Source: Notolepis coatsorum (taxonomy: Eukaryota; Chordata; Actinopteri; Aulopiformes; Paralepididae). Taken from it: DNA of 64,000 bases. The notes beneath the pieces were generated by a model. The model was not told where the DNA came from, made no database searches, and saw only the letters and a program-made list of their open reading frames with translations. The first letter of the stretch is position 1, and each line of letters begins with the position of its first letter. The position numbers and the translations under genes were made by a program. The stretch is taken from the NCBI GenBank assembly GCA_963971535.1, contig OZ020591.1:13919577-13983576 (forward strand), given 5' to 3'. Below are positions 42,801-53,077 of this stretch, in pieces.

Positions 42801-44289
42801 ATGACTCCTACAATGTGAATATAAGGAGGAAAAATTATTCACACATCCTTACATGAACATATTCTGTACACAATGTTCTCAGTCACTCTATAGCTCCTGT
42901 CTCTGCTCAGTATCTGCTTCTGACACTATAATGTAAACGGCCTATGATATATAATTAGTGAAGGGAGATGTACCTTATGGACTAATATGGACAGTCAAGA
43001 CAGTAGATGCATCATGAGAACTTACACATCAGAATTTACATAAATATGTATCAAGTAATATGACTTTGTCTGTGAGAGATATAAAACATGTACACTGTGT
43101 TACTGTCTCTTATATCCTCTGCTCTTTATCATATCCTCTTCGCCACCCTTCTTCCCCACTCTTTTACTAACGAAAGAACATTTTTATCTCACAAACGGTA
43201 TGGATCCATGTTACAGACGGTGTCCTTATGTATGTATATAGAGGGAGTAATGTATCTTATGTTGTATATATAGGCATGTTTTGTTTGTTGTTGTCTTGTC
43301 TCCCTCTTGTGTCTACATATCCCACTCTCAGGTTCCCAGTTGCAGCAGCAGCAGCTGGTCAATCAGCAACTCACCCCGGTGCAGCGGCAGCTGAGACTCG
43401 TTCTGCAATCAACATCCACTCTCCCTTCATATACCCTTTTTGTTTCAGTGTTAGTTGGCTCCCTGGTTCGTTTGGTCTGTGTGTTGTGGTAACTATTCTT
43501 GGTCTGTGTGGGGGAGCTCTTTGTGTGTTCTGGTAATAGAGCTGGTGAAGGCTCTGGCACTTTGTGCTGTTAGTTTAGGAGGTGTGTTTAGTGTTGTGTA
43601 TCTTTATTATATAAACTGTATCTTTAGTGTTGTATCTTTGGTGTAGAGCTGGTGGCAGAGCTCTGGTTCATTAGAATTGTTCTTTAGTGGAATCATAGTA
43701 ACTTTTGGTCATTATCTTTTGTGTACATTTCTGTTTTGTTCCTAACCCGTGTATATTTATTCCTCGTCACCCAGCCTATGGTGATTGTTTTTCTTGTGTA
43801 TTAATCTTTTGTTTCGCACACAGGGACATTGAGGGCAGGAAGATACCCTGGGTCTACATCTGCATCACGTAGGAGAACTACTGTTAAAGACACCAGCTTT
43901 AGAGTGAGCACCACCTCCTGTACTTTGGGGCGTCCGTGCCTGTAAAGGGGGGGGGTGGGCGGGCTTTTGTTTCCTTTTGATATTATTTGGTGCTCACTGG
44001 TAGGTCCTCTTTGCTCTCTGTGTTGCTGATCCTCATTTGTGAAATAAATATTATTATTTATTTCAATCTGTCTCTGGCGTTTTGTGTCACTGCACTCTCA
44101 CCTACCCTGTCTGTGGCCTTGTGTTGCGCCTCCCCACGGGGGTACGTAACAATCCATATTATAATAGACAACCTTATTGAACTTTAGGAATTGTCTCCTA
44201 ATCATTCGGATATTCATTTCAATATTAGCATTCCGATTCTATTCTTAATACCTCGGACCACGGATCTTGATTTAGATCAAAACACATCA
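42800..44289. other. No firmly recognised feature
   Basis: The stretch 43300-44150 (ttgcagcagcagcagctggt to ccccacgggggtacgtaaca) has the look of a mobile-element end or UTR, but neither termini nor a protein could be recognised. 41943-42052 and 42800-43300 are also empty to my eye. Confidence 0.4.
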
Positions 44290-46107
44290 TTACAGTGATA
44301 TAATCACCTGCATAAACAGTGGATCAGGAGGTAGAGCGGTCGTCTGGTAATCAGAAGGTTCCTGGTTCGATTCCAGCTCATCCCGGGCAGTGTGTCGAAG
44401 TGTCCTTGAGCAGGACACATAAACCCTAACTGCTCCCGTTAAGCAGGTTGGCACCTTGCATGGCTGCCTCCGCCGTCTGTGGTGTTGTTTAAGCTCTGCC
44501 TTTCTCTTGAAGCTCTCCCCACACTGGACACAGCAGTAAGGTTTCTCTCCTGTGTGTACCATGTGGTGACTTTTAAGTTCTGCCTTTGTCTTGAAGCTCA
44601 TGTCACACTGGTCACAGCAGTAAGGTTTCTCTCCTGTGTGTACCATGTGGTGACTTTTAAGTTCTGCCTTTGTCTTGAAGCTCATGTCACACTGGTCACA
44701 GCAGTAAGGTTTCTCTCCTGTGTGTACCATGTGGTGAACTTTAAGCTGCAACTTTATCTTGAAGCTCTTCCCACACTGGCCACAGCAGTAAGGTTTCTCT
44801 CCTGTGTGTACCATGTGGTGTCTTTTTAGGTTTTCCTGTCTCTTGAAGCTCTTCTCACACTGGTCACAGCAGTAAGGTTTCTCTCCTGTGTGTACCACGT
44901 GGTGTATTTTAAGATATTTCTTTGTCTTGAAGCCCTTCCCACACTGGCCACAGCAGTAAGGTTTCTCTTCTGTGTGTACCATGTGGTGACTTTCAACCTC
45001 CGCCTTTGTCTTGAAACTCTCCCCACACTGGCCACAGCAGTAAGGTTTCTCTCCTGTGTGTATCATGTGGTGTTTTTTTAGGTTTTCCTGTCTCTTGAAG
45101 CTCTTCTCACACTGGTCACAACAGTAAGGTCTCTCTCCTGTGTGTACCATGTGGTGACTTTTAAGTTCTTCCTTTCTCTTGAAGCTCTCCCCACACTGGT
45201 CACAGCAGTAAGGTTTCTCTCCTGTGTGTACCATGTGGTGACTTTTAAGTTCTTCCTTTCTTTTGTAGCTCTCCCCACACTGGTCACAGCAGTAAGGTTT
45301 ATCTCCTGTGTGTACCATGTGGTGACGTTTAAGTTCTGCCTTTCTCTTGAAGCTCTCCCCACACTGGTCACAGCAGTAAGGTTTCTCTCCTGTGTGTACC
45401 ATGTGGTGTCGTTTAAGTTCATCTATAATCTTGAAGCTCTTCCCACACTGGTCACAGCAGTAAGGTTTCTCTCCTGTGTGTACCATGTGGTGTCGTTTAA
45501 GTTCTTCCATCCTCTTGAAGCTCTTCCCACACTGGCCACAGCAGTAAGGTTTCTCTCCTGTGTGTATCATGTGGTGTTGTTTAAGATGCTTCTTCGTCTT
45601 GAAGCTCATGTCACACTGGTCACAGCAGTAAGGTTTCTCTCCTGTGTGTACCATGTGGTGTTGTTTAAGATGTGTCTTTGTCTTGAAGCTCATGTCACAC
45701 TGGTCACAGCAGTAAGGTTTCTCTTCTGTGTGTACCATGTGGTGTTGTTTAAGTTCTGCCTTTGTCTTGAAGCTCTTCCCACACTGGTCACAGCAGTAAG
45801 GTTTCTCTCCTGTGTGTATCATATGGTGCATCTTAAGTTTTCCCTTTGTCTTGAAGGTCTTCCCACACTGGTCACAGCAGTAAGGTTTCTCTCCTGTGTG
45901 TACCATGTGGTGCATTTTAAGCTCTGCCTTTGTCTTGAAGCTCTTCCCACACTGGTCACAGCTGTAAGGTCTCTCTCCTGTGTGTAGTATGTGGTGTTGT
46001 TTAAGATCTGTCTTTGTCTTGAAGCTCTTCCCACACTGGTCACAGGAATGACGTCTTAATTCCTCCATGTCTCTATTGGTTGCGGGGCAGCAGGACAGGG
46101 GATGGAT
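44290..46107 (-). CDS. C2H2 zinc-finger protein, terminal exon with 18 complete fingers
   Basis: The exon opens after the acceptor ctctgttccccag at 46107 in phase 0 (IHPLSCCPATNRDMEELRR) and runs 605 codons to a stop at 44290. It has 18 complete fingers of the type YCCDQCGKSFK...LK.HHMVHTGEKP and a 19th with its cysteines but not its last histidine. Fingers 17 and 18 are identical; 12 and 15 nearly so, showing recent duplications. No KRAB, SCAN or BTB part is in this exon; the protein start is in upstream exons I could not identify, because the flank is full of transposons. The C-terminus beyond LKQHH comes from a SINE. Expected role: sequence-specific DNA binding in the nucleus. Confidence 0.85.
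   Translation of the reverse strand: MHPLSCCPATNRDMEELRRHSCDQCGKSFKTKTDLKQHHILHTGERPYSCDQCGKSFKTKAELKMHHMVHTGEKPYCCDQCGKTFKTKGKLKMHHMIHTGEKPYCCDQCGKSFKTKAELKQHHMVHTEEKPYCCDQCDMSFKTKTHLKQHHMVHTGEKPYCCDQCDMSFKTKKHLKQHHMIHTGEKPYCCGQCGKSFKRMEELKRHHMVHTGEKPYCCDQCGKSFKIIDELKRHHMVHTGEKPYCCDQCGESFKRKAELKRHHMVHTGDKPYCCDQCGESYKRKEELKSHHMVHTGEKPYCCDQCGESFKRKEELKSHHMVHTGERPYCCDQCEKSFKRQENLKKHHMIHTGEKPYCCGQCGESFKTKAEVESHHMVHTEEKPYCCGQCGKGFKTKKYLKIHHVVHTGEKPYCCDQCEKSFKRQENLKRHHMVHTGEKPYCCGQCGKSFKIKLQLKVHHMVHTGEKPYCCDQCDMSFKTKAELKSHHMVHTGEKPYCCDQCDMSFKTKAELKSHHMVHTGEKPYCCVQCGESFKRKAELKQHHRRRRQPCKVPTCLTGAVRVYVSCSRTLRHTARDELESNQEPSDYQTTALPPDPLFMQVIISL
44320..44480 (+). mobile_element. SINE that supplies the zinc-finger protein's C-terminus
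   Basis: Plus orientation: tRNA-like head gtggatcaggaggtagagcg, a canonical B box ggttcgattcc at 44364-44374, then tgtccttgagcaggacacat and ggttggcaccttgcatggc, a body common in teleost SINEs. It ends next to the codons of finger 19. On the minus strand it adds about 55 residues from RRRRQPCKVPTCLTG, then a stop just beyond it. Confidence 0.8.
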
Positions 46108-46224
46108 CTGGGGAACAGAGAGAGACAGAAACATTCAAATAAAGAGATAGGTTTATAAACTGGCAGTCTAAGGCCATGTATAGATTTATGCTTTAAGACC
46201 TGAGGAACCGTGCCTTACAGTGAA

Positions 46225-46303
46225 ATTACAGAGGTTCATTCTCCACTGGACAGATAGCATGAGGTGACTGTTCATTCTCCACTGGACACATAGCATGAGG
46301 TGA
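46225..46303. repeat. 36-bp minisatellite, proximal part
   Basis: Unit gttcattctccactggacac plus atagcatgaggtgact. It continues at 46738-46805 beyond the hAT MITE, so the MITE split the array. Confidence 0.85.
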
Positions 46304-46737
46304 TAGGGCTGGGCGATATAACGATAACGATAAATATCGCGATATATTTTAATAATCGATATCGAATATCGGAAAAAAAATAATATCGCTGCAACTTAAA
46401 GTAATGGCTTTGCTTGTCCAAATGACAATACTGACCAAATTGAGATTTATTTTTCTCTTGTCCATTTATTTAGTTTGCTTTCTAATTTAAAACACAGTTT
46501 GAAACCATCTGTACACAGTAGGCTATGTGTGCTAGCAGAGCTAGACTCCAATCACGAGTCACGGTGCACATGTGCGGTGGTTTGTCCACCAAAAAAAATC
46601 GAAAAATAAACTAGCAGAGCCAGAACTGTTCAAATCCCCTGGAGCCACAGCCAGCGATAATTATCGATATAGAGAAATATGATAACATTATCATATCGTT
46701 ATCGCGATATGATTTTTTGCCATATCGCCCAGCCCTA
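46304..46737. mobile_element. hAT MITE, 434 bp
   Basis: Perfect 8-bp duplication tgaggtga at 46296-46303 and 46738-46745. Termini tagggctgggcgatat and atatcgcccagcccta are inverted. Sub-terminal runs of cgataacgataaatatcgcg can fold back. No coding. Confidence 0.95.
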
Positions 46738-46805
46738 TGAGGTGACTGTTTATTCTCCACTGGACACATAGCATGAGGTGACTGTTCATTCTCCACTGGA
46801 CAGTA
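46738..46805. repeat. 36-bp minisatellite, distal part
   Basis: Two further units of the 46225 array. Confidence 0.85.
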
Positions 46806-46905
46806 AGTAAGATGGCGCCACATAAGTAAGTAAGATGTGTTGTGCGCTCCTTATCGACCTAGCAACTCTTTTAGTTATGATGTTGTTTTTTAGTAACGTT
46901 TTTAC

Positions 46906-47523
46906 TAGGGATGTCCGATATTATCGGCCTACCGATATTATCGGCATTCAAATGTAATATCGGATATTATCGGTATATATATATTTTTTTACATTTATTT
47001 AACCTTTATTTACCCAGGCAAACAAGTAAGAACAAATTCTTATTTTATTTATTGTCAAAAGTATGCATAATGTTGTGTTAAAGGAAAACTCCAACATTTT
47101 GGGAAATTAGCTTATTTGCCATCTACCCTGGAGTTAGACAAGAAGATACATACCTTTTTTCTTCTCTGTGCATGCAGTAGGAGTAGGCAGACGTGCACCG
47201 TCACTGGAAGTCAGTTCCTCCATTAGCCTAGTTCCCAACGTCTTCCTACTCCTACTGCATGCACAGAGAAGAAAAGGGTATGTATCTTCTTGTCTAAGGG
47301 TAGATGGCAACTAAGCGAATTTCCCAAAATGTTGGCGTTTTCCTTTAATACAACGACAAGAGATATGTAATGTTAATTACCTGAAATTATTCAGTTTTTT
47401 TTGGGGGGGGGGGGGGGGGGGCCTGCATATATCAGTATCGGTTGATATCGGTATCGGAAATTAAGAGTTGGACAATATCGGTATATCGGAAATTGGTAAA
47501 GAAGCCAATATCGAACATCCCTA
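46906..47523. mobile_element. hAT MITE, 618 bp, with a nested palindromic TTAA element
   Basis: Inverted termini tagggatgtccgatatt and atatcgaacatcccta. Flanks gttttttac-like (46898-46905, gtttttac) and ctttttac (47524-47531) agree at seven of eight bases. Sub-terminal tatcgg motifs repeat. The nested element at 47082-47344 and a poly-G run at 47403-47420 make up much of the interior. Confidence 0.88.
47082..47344. mobile_element. Near-perfect fold-back MITE with TTAA duplication, 263 bp
   Basis: TTAA at 47078-47081 and 47345-47348. The arms start aggaaaactccaacatttt (left) and, inwards from the right, aggaaaacgccaacatttt; they pair over about 110 bp, through the gcatgcagtaggagtag core. Looks like a single long hairpin. 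Same TTAA and AGG start as the elements at 5933 and 12388, but a different family. Confidence 0.9.
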
Positions 47524-47532
47524 CTTTTTACA

Positions 47533-47975
47533 CAAAAGGTGACCAGCATTCATAGATATGACAGAGAGGCACTACTGGACATACAAGATTTGACGATCAC
47601 TCCAAAACTGGAGTTTTTACACAAAGATCCGTTGTTTATACAAACTGCAGCAGAGCCGTTCAACGCAGTGCTGCCGAGGTCAAAGAGACGCAGAAAGCAG
47701 GGATGCAGAGCCGGCCTCCTGGTGAAACTGAGAAAGCGAGCCAATAGCCCCCCGCCTCCCAGCATTCTGCTTGCCAATGTACACTCTCTGGATAATAAAC
47801 TGTGCGCCTCCCAGCATTCTGCTTGCCAATGTACACTCTCTGGATAATAAACTGTGCGAGCTAAGAGCAAGGATATCATTCCAACAAGAAACGAGGGACT
47901 GCAACATCATATGTTTGACGGAGACATGGCTGGGCGAGGAGACTCCACGCCAGAACAATCAGCAACAAAGAAGGT
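47533..47975 (+). pseudogene. CR1/L2-group LINE, start of ORF2 and endonuclease
   Basis: The plus frame IHRYDREALLDIQDLTI leads through a basic segment (RSKRRRKQGCRAGLLVKLRKR) to ILLANVHSLDNKLC, the start of the endonuclease, and NIICLTETWLGEE. A 57-bp block (cctcccagcattctgcttgc ...) is tandemly duplicated at about 47754 and 47808, which shifts the frame. Cut off after the TETWL motif. Confidence 0.7.
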
Positions 47976-48014
47976 AAACACCCAGAGGCTGCTTTCATCG
48001 TGGTTGGAGATAAA

Positions 48015-48990
48015 ACTTTTTTTTAAATGAACAGTTTACCTATCAGCCAGTTCTACAGGATCTGTAGTACAGATGAGTTTTTTCAGGAACAGACAGATAC
48101 TTTAAAAACGATGTTTAAAACCAGAGGGTACACACAGGACATGGTAGAAAAAGCAGCTTTGAAAGTAGGCCATAAAACCCAAGAAGATTGCTTACAATCT
48201 ACAAGAAACAAAACTACCTCTGCACAACCTACAGTGTGTTACACAATACTCACCTCTAGGCAACCTTTTTAAGCAAACTATAAAGAAACATTGGCATCTC
48301 AGTTCTGATCCAACATTGGATAAATCTGTTCAGATCCTCCCTAGACTAGTCTACAGGAGAGCACATAACATCAGAGACATTGTGGTCAAATCAGACCTGC
48401 CTCTTAAAAAACACACTTTTTTAGATGACCTGCCAGATGGAAACCGACGTTGTGGTTTGTGTGCTCAGTGTCACTTTACAGAAAAGTGCACTTTTTTCTA
48501 TCACCCATCAACTGGGAAAGAGATCAAAATAAGAGGCAAAATAACATGTAAAACTACCAATGTAATCTATATGCTCAAGTGCCCATGTGGTAAAGCATAT
48601 GTTGGTAAGACAACACGTGCTTTAAAAACACGTATTGCTGAACACAGGAGTACGATACGGAATGGGGATGAAAAAAGCCCAGTAGCTTTACATTTCAAAA
48701 AGGCAAACCACAATGTCTCATCATTAAGATACCTTGGAATAGAGAGAGTGCATCTTCCAAGACGAGGGGGAGATATAGATAATCTTCTACTGAGGAGAGA
48801 AGTATGGTGGATCGATTACCTCAAAACTATGGCACCAACAGAGGGAGACAGTCAATAGATAGAGTCTTCACTCTGGGTTACTTTGTTTTTTCCTTTTTGT
48901 TTTCAGTGGCTAGGACCTGGACCGGGTCCAAAAGAAAGTACTTTACACACTGCTGTCTATAGATGCAATAAATCATGTCTAATACTGTGT
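48015..48990 (+). mobile_element. Penelope-like element, 5'-truncated
   Basis: Carries the post-RT linker and GIY-YIG nuclease of Penelope-like elements but no reverse transcriptase. The 5' edge lies between the LINE fragment and 48027. The 3' edge is uncertain; sequence to about 49340 may belong to it. Confidence 0.75.
48027..48858 (+). pseudogene. Penelope-like GIY-YIG endonuclease with preceding linker
   Basis: Frame 1 (48027-48255) gives SLPISQFYRICSTDEFFQE, the end of the RT thumb. After a frameshift near 48255 the frame to 48858 reads KQTIKKHWHLSSDP, RAHNIRDIVVKS and a Cys pair CGLCAQC. The nuclease follows: VIYMLKCPCGKAYVGKTTR with the GIY-like and YVG blocks, LKTRIAEHRSTIRNGD, and HFKKANH. 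In active elements this nuclease nicks target DNA. The nuclease part has no stops. Clade within the PLEs not assigned. Confidence 0.85.
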
Positions 48991-49733
48991 TTAATATATA
49001 TATATATTTATCTAAAAAATCTTTTCTAGAAAATGTCAAATGTAAAAGGTAAATTGTTACTAAATCATGTGTTGTAGCCATATTGCTTATTATTTAAATG
49101 TTTTCTTTTTGACCATCATGTGTTGATATTTAGATTTAAACCTATTCTATATTCTATATTGTGTATATATTTATAATGAAACAGAATCTTTTTGGTTATT
49201 TGGAATGATTGCTCCCCCTATTGGTATGAAAATGGTAGGCCTAATGGTTCGCTGATTAATGATAATTATCAGGTGGTAATTATCAGGTGTTTAAAGTGGA
49301 TGTCTACCGGGAACAAGGGCAGTTTTGATTTGGTATAGACGGGGCAATCATACAGTTTTTAGACCACACACACGCAGCAACCACAGTTAATATTCGCAGT
49401 TTGTTTTGTAGTTTGTTCGCTCGCTTTCGTTTTGGTATTGTGCATCCTATGCTTGGAGATCGATGGGATCACAATAAATAACATCTGAACGTAATCTATG
49501 ACTCAACTGAATTAATTGTGAGCTGGAAAAGGTGCGTCTGAAAAGTTCTACCCCGTTCTGATCGCGGCTGACGACGTTTGGGATTTGCCGATACAAAAGT
49601 CGAAAAACGCCTTTCTTTTCTATTTCTTCTGTGTGTTTTAACTTATCCAAGTTCGTATAAGGTTTAAGTGAATGTACTCTAACTTTTGAGGCATCTTTTA
49701 TTTTTATATCTCCTTTTATTCAACACTTTGGTT
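48991..49733. other. AT-rich flank, possibly the Penelope 3' region
   Basis: Contains ctatattctatattgtgtat and, near 49300, gtctaccgggaacaagggc. No clear genes. Ends at the next hAT duplication. Confidence 0.4.
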
Positions 49734-51017
49734 CAGGGGAGGAAACTAACTTTTTGGCTTACCAGCCAACTGGCGAGTATCTGATTTTTTTTACCAGACA
49801 AACTGATTTTTTACCAGCCAAAAAAAATCGCTAATTGTGATAATTACTTCTTTGTATGTCTTCGTCTAAATTGATTTTCAATCATAGTAAAAATCAAACA
49901 GTGTCTCTACTCTTTAAAATATTTATTAGCATAAAACATTAATAACAGTCTCTACTCTTCACAATATTAGCATACAACATGTATTAATCACACTGTCTCT
50001 ACTCTTCAAAATATTAGGATATCACATATTAACATGAAAGAGGGAACTATTCTGGACTGGGTTGGGCTGAACTAGGCAGTGAAAGATGCTGGGCTGGGCT
50101 GGACTAGGTTGGACTGGGTTGGGCTGGTCTAGGTTGGACTGAGTTGGGCAGTGAAAGAACCAAGCATTTCACTGTAATGTAATAGCTAAATAAAACAACT
50201 TGACTTGTTACATTTGCACTCTGGTTGTATGCCAAATGTATTCTGGTTGTACTGTACTTGTGCTGTAAGATGACAATACATTGGAACCGAATCGACAACA
50301 CTAGGGGTTCAGCAGGTGTATTCTGAATGCCAAGTATGACAACATCACCGTTGTGAAGGGCATATGGGCGAGTGGTGATATGGGGGGAAACCCGCTAATA
50401 ATAAAATGTCACTCGGCTGCATTTAAGCAAAGCCGCTCAGTATAGTCCACTATGTTGAACGCGCGTTATGGTAGCTTGTTACATGCTAGGTAGCTAGCCG
50501 GCTAATGCTGGTTGACTTGTCATTCTCATCCGACTCGAAGGAGACGCGTCGCATGCTTGTATTTCGCCCCCATGTCAGACCGCACTGATATCCGAAAGCG
50601 ACGACTCTACATGCAATTATTTTCATCCACTGATGTGTTTTTGTCTAAGTTTGTCTACGTTGTCAAGCCGGTGGCAGGAGTCTGTAGGTCCGCGCGCAGT
50701 GATCTGTCCACTTCCCCTAGATGGGCGGCATCTTCTAGAAAATGAGTGTTCATTGGAGGAGCTTAGAGCGCATCTGTACAACGATGATGTTCATTGGTTA
50801 TGGTTGGATTATTATGAGGCGCAAATGGGAGGAATCAAGGGGGGAGTCAGAGTTCGGCTTGTGCCAGTGAGCAAATCAGCAGATTGCAGAATGATTTTTT
50901 TGTTTTGTTTTGTAATTACTAGTACTCGCCAGACTGGCGAGTGCTCTTCATGAATTACTCGCCAAACGTAAAAAATACTCGCATTTGGCGAGTAAAGTGG
51001 CCTAATTTCCTCCCCTG
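49734..51017. mobile_element. hAT element, 1.28 kb, non-autonomous
   Basis: Perfect 8-bp duplication ctttggtt at 49726-49733 and 51018-51025. Termini caggggaggaaactaact and, inwards from the right, caggggaggaaattagg. Sub-terminal ctggcgagta motifs occur at both ends. A LINE tail (50150-50300) and a gggctgg/gactgggtt repeat are nested. No transposase found. Confidence 0.93.
50150..50300 (+). mobile_element. Rex1-group LINE 3'-tail fragment
   Basis: Shares acatttgcactctggttg, then tgtactgtacttgtgctgta and gatgacaatacatt with 34730-34800, the 3' end of the degraded Rex1-like LINE. Confidence 0.65.
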
Positions 51018-51025
51018 CTTTGGTT

Positions 51026-52269
51026 GCCTTGGGTTAAATTCATGATATACCATAGGTTGCAGGCTCTATTTGTCTATGGAGAAGTACCCCTTCTTTGCAT
51101 GGCTATAACTTTTTAAATTCTATTGCTACATTGCCATTATTAGGGCCCATTCAAAGTCCTATATGTATTGTTCATTGTGTAGCAACGTTAAACTTGTTCA
51201 TTCACATATTCATAGTAAATTATGGTCTAATGTATAAGTATGTTTTCATCTCTTTCTGCAGCTTTCTCCAGAACGTGATCTATAGCCCCAAATGCATTAT
51301 ATTGATGATGCAATACAGTTTTATGGCAATCAGCGCGATATAAAAAATTCCAACTAGACGTACTTCTAGAAGTTACTACACGTCATCTGATGTTGACCGG
51401 ATGGGCTAGGGGGCGTTTATAATTCCGTGGGCAGCGTTATACCAATCATCTAATGTGGGTCAAATGTTGATAATAGCAGTTAGTATCGAAGACGGTAACG
51501 TTACACGCTAAAACTCACCCCAGTCTCCGCGCGCCGTTGGGCGATCATCGTAGAGTAGAAATCTTATCATTATGGGATGTAAATTTACCCGGTCCATCTC
51601 CAGCTTGTATAATGGTATATACGTCCAAATCATGTTGTTTATCGAGTTATTGGCAATCGATCACTGTGTAGCGTGACGAGCCAGAGTCCCGGGACCTATA
51701 GCGAGTGCCCGGAAGTAATACGGACATCTAGCACAACCTCTATGGCACATCCTGTTAAGCGATTGCGCCGATCGGCCACCAGATGGCGCTCCTGAACCGC
51801 CAGAGAGCTCAGTGGGTCCTGCTGGTGGATCTCAGGCCAGCGGAGGGGACATATGAATCCGATCGCAGATTTTTGAAATATTGATATAAGGACGCTGTAC
51901 AGCGTCCTCCGGCATCTTGAGCATGGCCCGCAATGACGTCAAAACACGTTTCATGGCAGCCAAAGTGTTAACAGGAGAGTGGCCAAGCCACTGATGACAT
52001 TCTCCTAATGGTAGAATTGATAGTTTTAGACCCTATGGCAATTTGCATAGGGGAGTTAAGGATGAATTGCTCGATATGGGTATACTGGTTGTGTACTTTA
52101 AAGGGAGGGAGGGAAGTGGGAATAGGGGATTATATGTATGTGTATTTTATATGTTTGTTCTCATGCTCAAGCTCGGCTCTCAACAGGACCTTAATAGTTG
52201 GATATATATCTATTATGAATTGCTACTCCAGACGAATTACACACAGGAATACTGCAACCTGTTTAGACT
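51026..52269. other. No recognised gene; may include LINE 5' UTR
   Basis: The last few hundred bases (from about 51740, gattgcgccgatcggccac) could be the 5' UTR of the LINE that starts coding at 52270. Nothing else was recognised. Confidence 0.4.
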
Positions 52270-53077
52270 ATGGCTAATTTAAATATCTTGATTTGGAATA
52301 CAGGGAGTATCAATATACAACATAAACGCAAAAGTGTGCTTACATGGATGAAAAGACAACAGGTTGATGTGGCTCTTTTAAGTGAAACGCACCTTTTATT
52401 GGCTGACAATGTAAAGCTGGCGGATAAAATATATCATAACATAAGCTACTCATCTTTTGGCACTAAATCCTGTGGTGTAGCTATAGTCGTGAAACGGAAG
52501 TTGAATATTAAATTGTTGGACGTATGGTCTGATGCAGATGGCCGAGTAACTATTGCTAAGATAGATTACTGTAACAGGAAAATCGCTTTGGTAGCGGCCT
52601 ATGCCCCTAATCTTTACGACGCTAACTTCTACGCTTCATTCACTAGAGCGATGTTAGATCTCCCTGGGTATTCATTTATAATTGGTGCGGATTTTAATGC
52701 CATCTGGGATCCCTCGATTGATAAATCTAGTCTCACCACATCCTATGACCAGAAACAGGCCTCTAATGCACTACAGGCTTGGGCCAAGGATACAGGTGTA
52801 AATGATCTGTGGCTATCACTCAACCCAACGGCCAGAGTACTCCTTTTTCTCAGCAAGACACAAGACATTTTCTAGAATAGATTATGTTTTTGCATCCCCT
52901 AGACTATTTGATAGCTTTGACGTTGAACTGGGACCCATTGCACTGTCAGATCACAACTATTTACTCCTAAAGGGCTCATTCAGTAGAATGACATCCCGAG
53001 CCCCAAGATGGCGTTTTAACTCGACACTATTGAAAAACATTGAATTCAATCTACAATTCAAAAATAAACTAAATTAA
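52270..53077 (+). pseudogene. LINE ORF2 endonuclease domain
   Basis: Starts MANLNILIWNTGSINIQHKR. Motifs are LLSETHLLL (catalytic Glu), IIGADFNAIWD (Asp, Asn), and after a frameshift near 52830 SRIDYVFAS and IALSDHNYLL (Asp, His). All catalytic blocks of an apurinic-type endonuclease are present across the two frames. A stop after FKNKLN at 53077 precedes the next piece. Confidence 0.82.

Noticed and set aside
43300-44155. Possible LTR or gene 3' end
   Set aside because: No paired repeat, primer-binding site or protein motif was found; left as unassigned.
44364-44374. tRNA gene with canonical B box
   Set aside because: The head has no full cloverleaf and is fused to a SINE body; likewise at 12457-12941, 53588-53772 and 38290-38625.
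45142-45987. 281-codon plus-strand ORF with membrane-protein-like LPTLVTAVRFLSCVYHVV repeats
   Set aside because: It is the antisense of the zinc-finger array; the repeat period of 84 bp keeps the opposite strand open.
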